From: Balanoglossus misakiensis
Taxonomy: Eukaryota; Hemichordata
Assembly: GCA_040954595.2 (NCBI GenBank)
Contig: CM082591.2
Span: 6,386,001 to 6,450,000 of the forward strand
Length of the DNA: 64,000 nucleotides
Direction of reading: 5' to 3'
Shown: positions 45,652 to 57,400 of the stretch, one piece after another
Position numbering within the stretch: the stretch's first letter is position 1
How the letters are laid out: every line of letters starts with the position of its first letter
Program-made: the position numbers and the translations under genes
Notes under the pieces: generated by a model
What the model saw: only the letters and a program-made list of their open reading frames with translations
The model's database searches: none
Told to the model about the DNA's origin: nothing

Positions 45652-46264
45652 GGTTGCTCAGAAATGATTCACCTGGAATAAATTGACAAGAAAATGTTAG
45701 TGATCACGGCATAGGTATCTTATACTCCAAGTTCTTGATAGTCATTCATATTTATGCAGAGTGCGATTGCCAACATGTAAATGTACAGAATTACATGTCG
45801 ATGGTCGATTTTCCAGTTGATATTAAGACGGCATCCAAGTAATCACGACTTGGAAAACGGTTATTGATCATGCCGCCTCGATAACCAGAAGCCACGATAT
45901 GGACACTTTTCCATCTCAGGTTTTCAAATCAAACATGTTTTCCGTAAGTAACACAACTTCTAAAGCAATCTTCCTTATCTTGTTGTCAGAGTCGTGCTGA
46001 ATTTCGCAACGGACGCGGTAAACGTTGTTGGAATAGCAATGAAATGGAATCGTGTTAACGTAAAAATTGAATTCATGAGACAACACTGGCGATTCACGTT
46101 ACATGAAAACATCGGTGGGACAAGAAACTGCGAATCGAGCACTTGAATCTTTGCTATACTCACCCAGTACTGGTCTCGCGTGCTGTCGTATCGGCCGGCA
46201 AAACTTTCTGATTCTTCCTTACTCCGAGAATCGCTATTTATCCATCCTGCCCAGCTTTGTTTCA

Positions 46265-46690
46265 CGGTGTCAATTATGTCAGAAAAAAATTAGCATGGGT
46301 CGCAATGGGCGATACCATCAACACCTGTGGACCCCAATTGTTTTGAAACAGGTGTAAATACACCAGTAACGCAACACCGAGTAGTAAACACTTTTGAATA
46401 ATTTTCATACAAATGCAAATCAACAAACAGTGCGAAGTGCGATCGATAATTGCGAGTCACAAAGGCAAGTAGAAAAAATCGATAAATGTCATTCAAACAG
46501 GCAAGTCAAAAAATAAACCACAGATGTCCATTATATTTTCAACTGTCAAAGAAGGTATACAAATTAACATGCAGCTGGACCCAAATTGTGTCAACATGTG
46601 AAAGAGGGGTTGTGGGTCAGATCAATTAACACCGACGCAGGTGTCGATGGTATCGCCCATTGTGACACATGCTAATTATTTCTGACATAA
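46265..46690. repeat. Inverted repeat upstream of the PAN subtilase
   Basis: Arms at about 46265-46340 and 46620-46690 are reverse complements (GGTATCGCCCATTG, CATGCTAATT, TCTGACATAA blocks). The right arm runs directly into the inverted exon 1 fragment at 46694. Confidence 0.7.
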
Positions 46691-46693
46691 CTG

Positions 46694-46850
46694 AAAGCCC
46701 GAGAATTTCGCCCCAGTTTCGTCAAACGTACAACACAAGCTCCGCTTCTTCATGCCGGGGAGGAGAAGATAGATGACGAGTATATTGTAAAACTCAAAGT
46801 AAGTGGCTTTTGTTGTGTTTAAAAATATCTACACGCCACGTCGAGTCATT
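46694..46850 (+). pseudogene. Inverted partial duplicate of subtilase exon 1
   Basis: This + strand segment is nearly identical to the reverse complement of 45375-45535, covering the 3' half of exon 1 of the PAN subtilase ([20 protein letters not shown] coding part), its GTAAGTGG donor and about 40 bp of intron. No start, signal peptide or downstream exons accompany it, so it is a fragment rather than a gene. Confidence 0.8.
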
Positions 46851-48473
46851 AAAACGTGTGCAGAACATTAAAACTACACTTTAAAAATATCCTTCTCAAG
46901 TAGATATGGCTATATGACTTAGACATTTGGCATGTAGAACCATGGCCGTTCATTCTAAAAAGATGGTGTACATGATTTTGATTATGATTATGATTATGCA
47001 GATTAGGTTAATTTTAAATCCAATAAGGTCGCCACGTCAGTGGACCAACATGGTTTGTTATAGTCATATGGGCAAACAATTTTTTTCGACAGCTGTTACC
47101 TATCTGTCATAATCAAGTCATGAGACCAGTGGTATCTGTACTCTTATTGATGCAGGGACAAAATCATACACGAAAAAAAACACCATGTACAAATGTGGCA
47201 TGAGGAAAACCCTCTGCACAAACTCTGTTGCTAGACAGTGATTAACATAACAATGACAAAGTGAGGCTGATATTTGCACTCCAATATTAACAACCAACAT
47301 CTTTCTATATAATTTTTCTGTTCAGTGTGTTGACCAAGACGTTCACACTTCAGTTATAATCCCCCAACCGGAAAACCGCCGTTAGTGGGAATACTACCTA
47401 CAACGTTTGTGCAGGCCTAGTTTGGCATGGGGGACTTTGAAGCAAGGACACAGTGACCTCCCGCTGTTTTTTTCATTTAGTAACGGCCTGGATACTAACA
47501 GACATTCCATTTACTGTGTAATTGGTTTTCTTTTGTTATATAAAGTTTCATCAACAAATGTTGCTGGTGCTCAAAACCTAATTAAATGTAAAAATAAAAC
47601 TGGTGGTTTAGCTAATGCAAATAGGCAAGCCGATCAATTTTTCTCTCTCTCTCTCACTCTCGCCCACTCTCCCTCTCTCTCACTCTCTCTGTCGCACTCT
47701 GTGTGTGTGTCTCTCTCTCTCTTCCCCTCTCTCTCTTTCTCTCTCTCTATGTCTTTGTCACATACTCTACCTTTCATGAATAAAACTTTGGACCAATGAT
47801 ATGCTTACATAGATATTTAATTTTTGTTGTTCCGGATTACATGCTATTCGACATGATCATAGACAACCGCGACCAATGAAAACTGTTCACAACCGTGACG
47901 AAGGAATTAGCCACGGAAACAATGGCGCGAAAAGTTAATGAGATGCAAATGATATGTTAATGAGTATACCGCCATTGCAATAACCATAGGAATTTTCACT
48001 GGCCGGAAAACTCGTCGCGTATGCAGTCAAATTCGGCGCGGCAACACATCTGTGTTGACTAAAATGGGTTAAACCTTCCGTAGGTTATTTATTTTCGGAA
48101 ATAAGTTACAGTCGATCGATTTTGTGAGTAATTTTTCATGTCAAACGTACATTTTCAAGGTGCGTAAATACTTATTGGCGGGTCTGTATGTGTTCAAGGA
48201 CTGGCAGAAGTAAATACGTTTTAAATACACCATCTCTCCCCCTCCCTCTTCCCTCTCTCTCTATATATATTCCCTCTCCAAATCTTATAATAATTTCAAC
48301 GAACAGGGGCAATAATATTGCGGGAGTCACATAAAAACACAATGAGACAGGTGTGGTTTATTACTTTCCCACGCTAGGTTTATTAATGCAGCTCATAACC
48401 GATTATCGTTGTTGTTGCCTGTTTGTAGGTGTGACACTTCAGCCAATCAGCTCAACATCACCGATACACCACC
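46851..48473. other. Intergenic, no supported gene
   Basis: Contains a pyrimidine-rich (CT)n-like tract at about 47640-47751 and a shorter one near 48228-48262. The ORF spanning the tract (LSLSLSHS) is an artefact. Confidence 0.5.
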
Positions 48474-48800
48474 AATTCTCCCTACCCTAAATAGGTCTAC
48501 CTAAGTGAGTGATGGAAATCTCATATGGTCGACACAATTTCAAGATGGCCGATTTTTGCCATGTTTAAGAAATGGGAGTTCATAAGCTAAAGTGATGATG
48601 GGTCATTCTCAAACTTTTTAACAGAAAAAATAACAAAATGTGAAAAAAGTTAATGAGTTTAATATGCTAACTACAAAGACAGACATATTTGACCAAAGGA
48701 AGTCATGAAATACAGTAAACATATAATTTCTTTCGCCCAGAATGCAATGTGATTTGACCCCCTAGCACAAAGTGAAAACCTATTTAAGGTAGGGAGAATT
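48474..48800 (+). mobile_element. MITE, family A, 327 bp with terminal inverted repeats
   Basis: Starts AATTCTCCCTACCCTAAATA and ends with the near-perfect reverse complement TATTTAAGGTAGGGAGAATT. The interior matches the reverse complement of 86-346. No ORF. A non-autonomous DNA transposon is inferred from terminal repeats plus a second copy at an unrelated site. Confidence 0.8.
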
Positions 48801-49769
48801 GCCAGCAATTGATTATATGTTGTTCTATCACAGATTAGTTGTGTATAGTCAGTGCAAATCTGTTAGTATATAATCCACTGCACTAGCTAATGCGTCAGCC
48901 AGTCACAACATAGAAAATACAAACACAGAATAATAAAACAAAATGGTCTAATTCCTATGTAGAAATCTTTTACAACGTCTTAAATTTAATCTAACAGATG
49001 AAATAATGTTTAATATCACAAACTGACGATTTGGAAGTGGTACTGTACTGAAGTAATTTTCTGACCATATCTTTTTCTTCAGTTCAGGTGACAAAAAGCT
49101 AACAAGTCATTGTAAAAATTGTTGCAATTATATTTTAGAGTCATACATTCTTATTAAAAAAAACAACATTTATTGCGATCTGGACCACACGTGGTGTTTC
49201 TTCTTGAAGGAAAAAAGCATACAGTTGATTTTATTTTATTTTACTATGTCGATCTGGAAATGGATTACTCAGTACAATATCTCAGAGCAGCTCAAACAGT
49301 TTTCATTGTACTAAGTATGTTCATGCAATTATAAAGGTTTATTAAATACACACATATATAGAATAAAAGGTAAAAGTAAGTGGCGCTTAACGTGGAAAAG
49401 CCTCACAACACACACGCCCATGCATTAACGTTAACAGACGAGTTAAAATAAAACATTATTTAAAACTTGTAAATACATATAACCCTTAACTGTACTGTCA
49501 CCCTAACTTAGACTTAGATAAACACATTTAACCCCGGATTCATCAACATAATTAAACGTAATTGGTCGTGAATACCTATCAATAATTGTTATTTTATACG
49601 CATGTATGTTTGTCTTCTATCTGCATTCTGGCTAAAGAGGAAATGGTTTCCTAAGTCAAAGTAATTATATTATAGATTTTTATCTTGTCAGGCGAAAAAT
49701 GGTCTGGTTCAAATACATGTCGATTTAGTTATACTCTGCAAGGCTGATCAGCGAAATTGGTCCACAGAT
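48801..49769. other. Intergenic, 3' flank of the I9-only gene
   Basis: A TTTATT at about 49337 gives a minus-strand AATAAA about 430 bp beyond the stop of the I9-only gene. Otherwise AT-rich without recognisable features. Confidence 0.45.
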
Positions 49770-50853
49770 TTATGTGAAAGTTTTGTCTCCATGGACAACT
49801 TCGTCTTCTTCGACAAATTCAACCTCTTCCATTTTGCGGAGCTGCGGAAAGAAATAACTAAACATTAGATGAATATATCAGGATTCTTACATTAAATTGA
49901 ATACACAAACACATACTTTCTTCCACTGTGTCTCTGTCTGTCTGATGTCTGCCTGTCTGTCTGTCTGCCCCTCCCTCTTGTATACGTTTTATATGTTAAC
50001 ACTATATTAACATGATACATGTATACGTACTATTTCGACAGCCTCAGCAGGAACACGTGCAACAAAACCCTTCATCAGGCTTGTAAAATCGATCTGAAAG
50101 TCAACGTGTAACCCATGTTCTTCGGCAAGAGCTTGGAACCTGTCTTCGAATTGTGCCAACTGTTCATCAGTGAGGCCGTCCTGAATGAATACAAACACAC
50201 GGTGTTCAAGACAACACTTTTGTATATACTTAAAATATGTTGTATGAACATGATGAACATGGATGGGACATGCAATACCAAGGTAATTTCACAAAAAAAT
50301 CCTTGACAGGGAAGAATAACTTATAGCATGATGAAATTCGTCGATACCTACTTAGCTACTGTGGACGGTTTCCAATAACAATACCTGTGTTTACTCAGTG
50401 GCTTTTTGTAAACAACCAGACTCGAAAGGGAAAAACCCGCCAAAGTGAATAATTGGTCTCTACCATTCATTCATTTTAGGCGAACTTTTACTCTCATATA
50501 ATACAAGCAGGATGGACGTTGTGTGTGATCGGTCGAATGTTGATTCACTATAATATATCCTCATGTAGAATAACATAAACGGTGTCTCAACCCTTATTAA
50601 CAGAAAAAGGGCAGCGAGAGAGAGAAAGTTTGTCCATTTAACCGCAATGCACATTTACCTTTAGTTTGACAATGTATTCATCGTCAATTTTCTCGCCTGG
50701 GGCATGGATTAATGGAGCATCACGTTTCTGACGCAGTTCACGGACTCTGCGTTCATGTTGGACCTTCTTTATGCTTTTTCCGGAAACTGTGGTTTGCATA
50801 ACAAGTAATGCAAATACGCAGAACCAAATCTTCATGAAGTGCGATTGGATCAT
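49770..50853 (-). CDS. Stand-alone secreted I9 propeptide-like protein (138 aa)
   Basis: Three exons fit in phase 0 throughout: 50659-50853, 50031-50180, 49770-49841 (TAA). The protein has a signal peptide (residues 1-24), a basic linker, then a complete I9 (subtilisin propeptide) domain: [35 protein letters not shown] and [16 protein letters not shown], and stops five codons later. Exons 1 and 2 match the size and phase of exons 1 and 2 of the PAN subtilase at 41250-45651 (exon 2 is 150 bp in both). Exon 3 ends where the subtilase exon would continue into the mature enzyme. No catalytic exons follow. It may act as a trans inhibitor or chaperone of subtilases, as stand-alone I9 proteins do in fungi, or be a truncated pseudogene. 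Intact splice sites and frame favour a gene. Confidence 0.75.
50540..50642 (+). repeat. Dispersed ~110-bp repeat, copy 3
   Basis: Same blocks as 14010-14125 (AACATAAACGGTGTCT, AAAAGGGCAGCGAGAG). It lies in intron 1 of the I9-only gene, just downstream of its donor. Confidence 0.65.
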
Positions 50854-52238
50854 GGTCGTCTGAAATATATATTTTTAAAAAGTCTGTGAAGTTAAGCTGA
50901 AATATTTTTTATCATGTGTGACATGTGCCGCTCACAGTTGATTTATGTAGTTGCATTGACAGCACCAGCTTGGGAAGACTATATGTAGAATAGGCATATA
51001 AGAATCCCCTACTTTTTTCAATGTATCTTTCCGTGTGACATGCAAAGCCAACATCTACACGCATGTTTATTATTTATATCCTCGGGAATTAAGTTGGTAG
51101 TGGATGATTCGCTATTGACACTGTGTTTAAAATGACGAAAGGAATCGGGGGGGGGGGGGGGGGCAATGCAAAAGAATCAAAATCACTGGTTGGTTCCGAT
51201 CGACTTTTGATGTAAATAAAACAGTTAAAATTGGTTTATACCCGGTAGGTTTGGACAGTGCTATTTAGCATTTCTGCATGTGATGTAATATAATTATACA
51301 TGCAGATATTACCATGTTACCTTTACATAAAGTTAGAACTGTTACTGTTATGTAAGCTTGACACTGAGTTAGTCGTAAAGTGTTTGAGTGACTTTAGATG
51401 AGTTAGCCTATTATAGTAAGTAACACGTAATTAATGTGAAGGGGTTGTCGCGCGGCATTTGTTGGTTTATAAACATCACAATTCATCCACAAATCCCTGA
51501 AATTGGATAATTCTTAGAATGAACGAAGCAGCCAAACGTAGCATAGACTGGACATGACAGCAACTGAAGATCCTAGTAGGTTTTGGCGACTGCAATGGGG
51601 GTTGCGCTGGTATGGGAGGGATATATTCTCATCAAGGGGAACAGAACTACATAGGATAACCATAACATAAGGAGCCCTGGAAAAGCGCTGACAGAAGTGT
51701 ATTTGTATTTGAAAGTTCATTAAACATCAGTGTCGGGTGACTGTGACAGCAGAATTCGGCCGATGTCTATGCTAATTCTATGCAAATTAATCTTCTGGTT
51801 GAATTAGGTAAAATGTGTACAGACTATTTTGTTTACAGTTTGCGCGTATACTGTCGACAAGATTGCCATGCAAACATATGATACCGGTTTCAACAAAGAG
51901 TCAATCAGTAACGTACCTTTTGGCGGCTGTAGCACACTGGTGATATGAAGAGAACAAACAAAGCTGATCACTTCTGCTGAGGTAAACGCCTTTAAACACC
52001 GTATAGATACACTGTACTGACGTGTCAGTTCGCCGATAGCCTCGTTTCGCAACTACGAAAATACTCCCAAATGTTAATTCTATGCATATTTAATATTTCA
52101 ATTAATATGCAACAATCCGCCTCGTTGTTTTTCAGGCCAGCTTTAGTAAATAAGCTAGGAATCGCTACCCGCATATGTTGCAAAATTCTCTCCAAGTCTA
52201 AAATAAGTTAACAATATATATGTTTTGTTATGATAAGA
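50854..52238. other. Upstream region of the I9-only gene
   Basis: Holds a G-run of about 17 at 51147-51163. No other gene or promoter motif is supported. Confidence 0.45.
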
Positions 52239-52540
52239 CCAAAAAATAATACGTGCTGTTCCAATAACACGGTTTTTAATAATAGTGTAGGTAGGGAAAT
52301 TGTTTTATTTTTTATTTAAATTCTCTGGCCGCCGCAGTGTAGAAGAATGACGTCATAGTTCTTGCATGATGCGCGCGTTTTCGTCAAAGTTCTCGCGTGA
52401 TTCGCGCAATTTTCATACATTTTGTATATTGGACATCGTGACTTTTACTTCCGGGTTTACAAAGCTCTGAATAGATTAGAGTCGGCGGGTTAAAATTAGG
52501 GTAGGTCGGGTAACCGGAACAGCACCTATACTTTTTGGCC
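52239..52540. mobile_element. MITE, family B copy 2
   Basis: Inverted relative to 13094-13339; shares GTGCTGTTCC ends, a GGCCGCCGCAGTGTAGAAGA block, ATTCGCGCAATTTTCAT and ACTTCCGG. Ends are CCAAAAAATA and TTTTTGGCC-like inverted repeats. Confidence 0.75.
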
Positions 52541-52689
52541 TAATTCGCCTTCGTGCCAAACAGACCGTAGTATTTATGGTACTGCATCATTGGATATGAA
52601 ATAAGTAGGATCTGATAAAAAAACAACACGGAATGGGATTTATGAGTTTTATTTTTCCGGTGTATGCAATTAAAGACGTGGAAATCTAA

Positions 52690-53832
52690 TTGTAATTAAT
52701 TATATTTATAAATCTTATAACTAAAACATTTTGCTGGGTGTAAATAGTCTATTGAATTTCTGAATTCATAGTTCTTAAAAAACAACAACGACTAAATTCC
52801 CCATGGTTCAAGTCGCAACACCACTCATAGCCATAGCAATAATTCATGTAATTGTAATTAATGATATTTATAAATCTTATAACTAAAACATTTTGCTGGG
52901 TGTAAATATTCTATTGAATTTCTGAATTCATAGTTCTTAAAAAAACAACAACGAATAAATTCCCCCGTTGGTTCAAGTCGCAACACCACTCATAGCCATA
53001 GCAATAATTCATGTAATTGTAATTAATGATATTTATAAATCTTATACCTAAAACATTTTGCTGGGTGTAAATAGTCTATTAAATTTCTGAATTCATAGTT
53101 CTTAAAAAACAACAACGACTAAATTCCCCATTGGTTCAAGTCGCAACACCACTCATAGCCATAGCAATAATTCATGTAATTGTAATTAATGATATTTATA
53201 AATCTTATAACTAAAACATTTTGCTGGGTGTAAATATTCTATTGAATTTCTGAATTCATAGTTCTTAAAAAAACAACAACGAATAAATTCCCCCGTTGGT
53301 TCAAGTCGCAACACCACTCATAGCCATAGCAATAATTCATGTAATTGTAATTAATGATATTTATAAATCTTATACCTAAAACATTTTGCTGGGTGTAAAT
53401 AGACTATTGAATTTCTGAATTCATAGTTCTTAAAAAAACAACAACGAATAAATTCCCCCGTTGGTTCAAGTCGCAACACCACTCATAGCCATAGCAATAA
53501 TTCATGTAATTGTAATTAATGATATTTATAAATCTTATAACTAAAACATTTTGCTTGGTGTAACTAGTCTATTGAATTTCTGAATTCATAGTTCTTAAAA
53601 AAACAACGAATAAATTCCCCATTGGTTCAAGTCGCAACACCACTCATAGCCATAGCAATAATTCATGTAATTATAATTAATGATATTTATAAATCTTATA
53701 ACTAAAACATTTTGCTGGGTGTAAATAGTCTATTGAATTTCTGAATTCATAGTTCTTAAAAACCAACAACGAATAAATTCCCCCGTTGGTTCAAGTCGCA
53801 ACACCACTCATAGCCATAGCAATAATTCATTT
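52690..53832 (+). repeat. Satellite array, ~163-bp unit, seven copies
   Basis: Each unit runs from GTAATTAATGATATTTATAA through CATTTTGCTGGGTGTAAATA and GAATTTCTGAATTCATAG to GTCGCAACACCACTCATAGC. Units begin near 52690, 52853, 53015, 53178, 53341, 53504 and 53665. Alternating variants (e.g. ACTAAATTCCCC versus AATAAATTCCCCC) suggest a dimeric amplification step. No ORF. Confidence 0.93.
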
Positions 53833-54054
53833 TAGTTCTAGGAGAATAATCAGTCAAGGGGCTTTAGGGGTATTCCATGATCTAACTTAATAATATATAA
53901 AACTAATTTTAGAGCGTGTGATCGCTCCATCTGATGGGCCGTGAAAGAATCCAATGTTTTGTTTCAAAAGTCGTACCCAATAACGAGATATAAGTGACAT
54001 GTATACAGAGGGGAGGAGACAGTCTGTGTCTCAAACCACTGGCAGAAGAACTTG

Positions 54055-54455
54055 TCAAGGGCGCCCTTCTGGTATATGCTCAGAGATTGTGGCTGCGGTT
54101 GTCCACTGCGCAATCTCCTAAATGTAGTCCTGCCGAGGGCGCCCTTCTGGTATATGCTCAGAGATTGTGGCTGCGGTTGTCCACTGCGCAATCTCCTAAA
54201 TGTAGTCCTGCCAAGGGCGCCCTTCTGGTATATGCTCACAGATTGTGGCTGCGGTTGTTCACTGCGCAATCTCCTAAATGTAGTCCTGCCAAGGGCGCCC
54301 TTCTGGTATATGCTCAGAGATTGTGGCTGCGGTTGTCCACTGCGCAATCTCCTAAATGTAGTCCTCCCGAGGGCGCCCTTCTGGTATATGCTCAGAGATT
54401 GTGGCTGCGGTTGTCCACAGCACATTCTCCTAAATGTAGTCCTGCTGAGGGAGCC
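54055..54455 (+). repeat. Minisatellite, 78-bp unit, five copies
   Basis: Units containing GCGCCCTTCTGGTATATGCT repeat at 54061, 54139, 54217, 54295 and 54373, exactly 78 bp apart. Because 78 is a multiple of three, several frames stay open on both strands (up to 164 codons). The array ends 28 bp from the stop codon of the tectonin-repeat gene, so it forms its 3' UTR or immediate 3' flank. Confidence 0.95.
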
Positions 54456-54482
54456 CTCATGCGTTGAAGTTCAACACTCACC

Positions 54483-57400
54483 CTATTTTATGAACGCCAC
54501 TGATATCATACACCTACTGTTTGGTATTTCGGCTCGCCAGAAATAGGTGTAATGTCGCCGTGAATGCAGCCCGCACTCTTCTCCAATGCCAAGGACGACA
54601 CCATCGTTTCCTACCGATATATCAGTAACATGGCCATTTCTGTCAACATTGGACCACGCTCCCTGTACGCCGTTGCGTATGTATAACTTGTAACTGGGAA
54701 CACCAACACCAAGCAATTGGCCGCTCGGAAGGGGTGATATAGACCGGACGCAGCAACTGGTACTTGCGGGACCACTCCATCTCCCCTCGACACCAGGACG
54801 CGTCAACAAGTGCCCGGCCTTAGCTACACCAACGATTCTACCATCTGGCAGAGCAGTGATGTCTTTGACGCAGCAGCTGTTGGCTACAGGTCCCACAATT
54901 GGTGCAGTTTCGTGTGCTTTTGTCCACAGTTTGTTATCTTTAGCAACACCAACTATTGTACCATCCGCAAGGACAGTGAGGGCGATAAAGCAACAGGAGT
55001 TGGGGAGAGGCCCAGTCCATGTCCCTTCAATATCTTCACGTTTATATATCTTGTTGTCTGTTCCAATTCCATACATCGGTACAGCTGTGAATTACAAATA
55101 AATAAATGAATATCCAATTTTCACGTATACCTGATGCTATATTTTGCAATGGTAAAACTATCAGCCTGAGAACAATTGTATCAATTAATAAGCCCCGGTG
55201 ATATTGTACTTTCTTTACGCATTTTTAATACTGTCCTGGAAGCTTTAAATTTGTGGAATTTCCAACAGTGAGTTATCAAGTTCTGCATGCAGGATTAGGG
55301 AATGTGATATCCATGCATGGCATCTGGGTGGTCTATTACAACCTTCTCAGTGTGAAGGATATACTTACGAGGTCTAGCGAACGCCACTGACGTCACACAC
55401 CGGCTGTTGGCTATCTCGCCCACCCAGCTGGATTGGAACTGTGACCGTTGCCAGAGTCCGCAAGTTCCTCCAATACCAACGAGCCGACCGTCGCCATTAA
55501 CGGATATGTCACTGACAACGCCGTTATCGTCAACATTTGTCCAGCTGCTTTGCACGCCGTCACGTATCCATATTTTCCCGGACGTGCTCACGCCAAGCAG
55601 TTGGCCGCTCGGAAGGGGTGATATAGACTGGACGCAGCAACTGGAATCTGCGGGACCACTCCATGTCCCCTCGACACCAGGACGCGTCCACAACCAATTT
55701 TCCATATCAATACCAAAGATTGTACCATCTGGCATAACAGTGATGTCTTTGACGCAGCAGCTGTTGGCTACGGGTCCTACCCATGCTGCACCGCCGTTTG
55801 CTTTAGTCAACAGTTTGTTGTTGTTACTAACACCAACTATTGTATGATCTGCTAGGACAGTGAGGGCGATGATGCAGCAAGAGTTCGGGAGAGGCCCAGT
55901 CCAATGCCCTTCAATGTCCCCGCGTTTATATATCCGTTGGTCTGTTCCAACCCCGTACAACAGCGCTGTGAAATACAAAAACAAGGGTGAGTAAACACAA
56001 GTGCTGGTGCCTTTCCAGAAATCTTACATAACCTAGACCGGCTTTGTTAAATGACAAATATTCTTTCCGACAAAAGCTCGAGTTTGCAGGTGTCTTGAAG
56101 AGAGAAATCATCATCATCGCCAAGGCCACCACAAACAACACATCAACAACAATTACCCTTCCACAACCAACACCACCACCAACAACAACAACGTCAACGA
56201 CAACAAACAACAAGAACACCACCACCATCCACAAAAATACTTGCAACAATAGCTGCAACAACCGCCAAACTAGAAACACTGTATTTCTTTAATGCCAGCA
56301 ACTCATTATCTCTAAAATTGTAACAAAGTCACAATTTAGCAGACAAAGAGGCGCCCCTATCCCAATTGCGGAGTTGAAGTAGCGCGTGTTTAGAGAGAGA
56401 CATGAACAGAAAGGGGTAGGAAGGAGACTCGACTCGAACACGGACGACGAGAGTTGTTTAGCGTGTCGAATGCTCCTCTACGAAGCTCGTAGTTACCTTC
56501 TGACCGGGACATTTGCGCTTGAACGGACTGGGTTCCTCCCGATCGGTTCTTACCGATTGCCGCACGCCGGCGGGTATGAAAGTGTGGGACGTCGATCCAC
56601 CGGCCGGCTGCACTGTTCCCAACATGACCAGCTCCACGCCACTTTGAGCTGCACCGCAGTCGGATATCCAACCCCGGCTGCCGACAGCATATGAAGGTGT
56701 CTGAGGACTTTTCTAGTCAAAGTGTACACGTTTAAAACTTTGGGGTTTTCGGAATGGAAAAAAGCGGAACAGGAACATGGATATATACTAAATCATGAAC
56801 GCAAAACAAACACGTTGAAAAAGCCAGATCTGAAAAAAATTCACGTGGCGTCCGCCGCTGGGTGCGATGACGCGTCAACGTTATTTTTCAAACAACGTAT
56901 AAACCTGTCACGCTGAGTTCATATATGTTGCTGCCACAAACAACAACTTCATGCGTAGGTCGAGAAAGTTCTCAAGCGGCCGGGTGATCGCTGCAAGGTT
57001 AGCGGCGGCCTCGCACGCCGGAATTTGCCACAAAACTATCAGTCCATACAGCAAACTCGTCCGTCGTATTTATTTCAACAACACACATTCAGAATACAAC
57101 ACTGCAGTTTGGTACGTCGTCTCTACCCTACACTGCTAATTCTCAGCTCAATCGTCTCTCTTCGCAATACGCCGATTTTCTAAAAGAAAGTTCAACAGAC
57201 AGGGTACACTGCAACCCGCCGGCGCCGAAACTTGCAATTCACGTCTCTGCTTCACAGGAATCTACCGACCTGAACCCAGTCCGTTCAAGCGTAAACGTCC
57301 CGGTCAGAAGGTAACTACGAGCTTCGTAGAGCAGCATTGGACACGCTAAACAACTCTCGTCGTCCGTGGTCGAATCTTCCACCCCTTTTTGTTCACGTCT

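Noticed and set aside
47407-47799. 130-codon ORF with LSLSLSHS repeats
   Set aside because: Translation of a CT-rich simple repeat.
52690-54455. CRISPR array
   Set aside because: Units are contiguous head-to-tail copies without unique spacers, in an animal-type genome.
53964-54546. Repeat proteins of 153-164 codons over the 78-bp minisatellite
   Set aside because: Open frames result from a unit length divisible by three on both strands; no start or splice context, and the array lies in the 3' flank of the tectonin gene.
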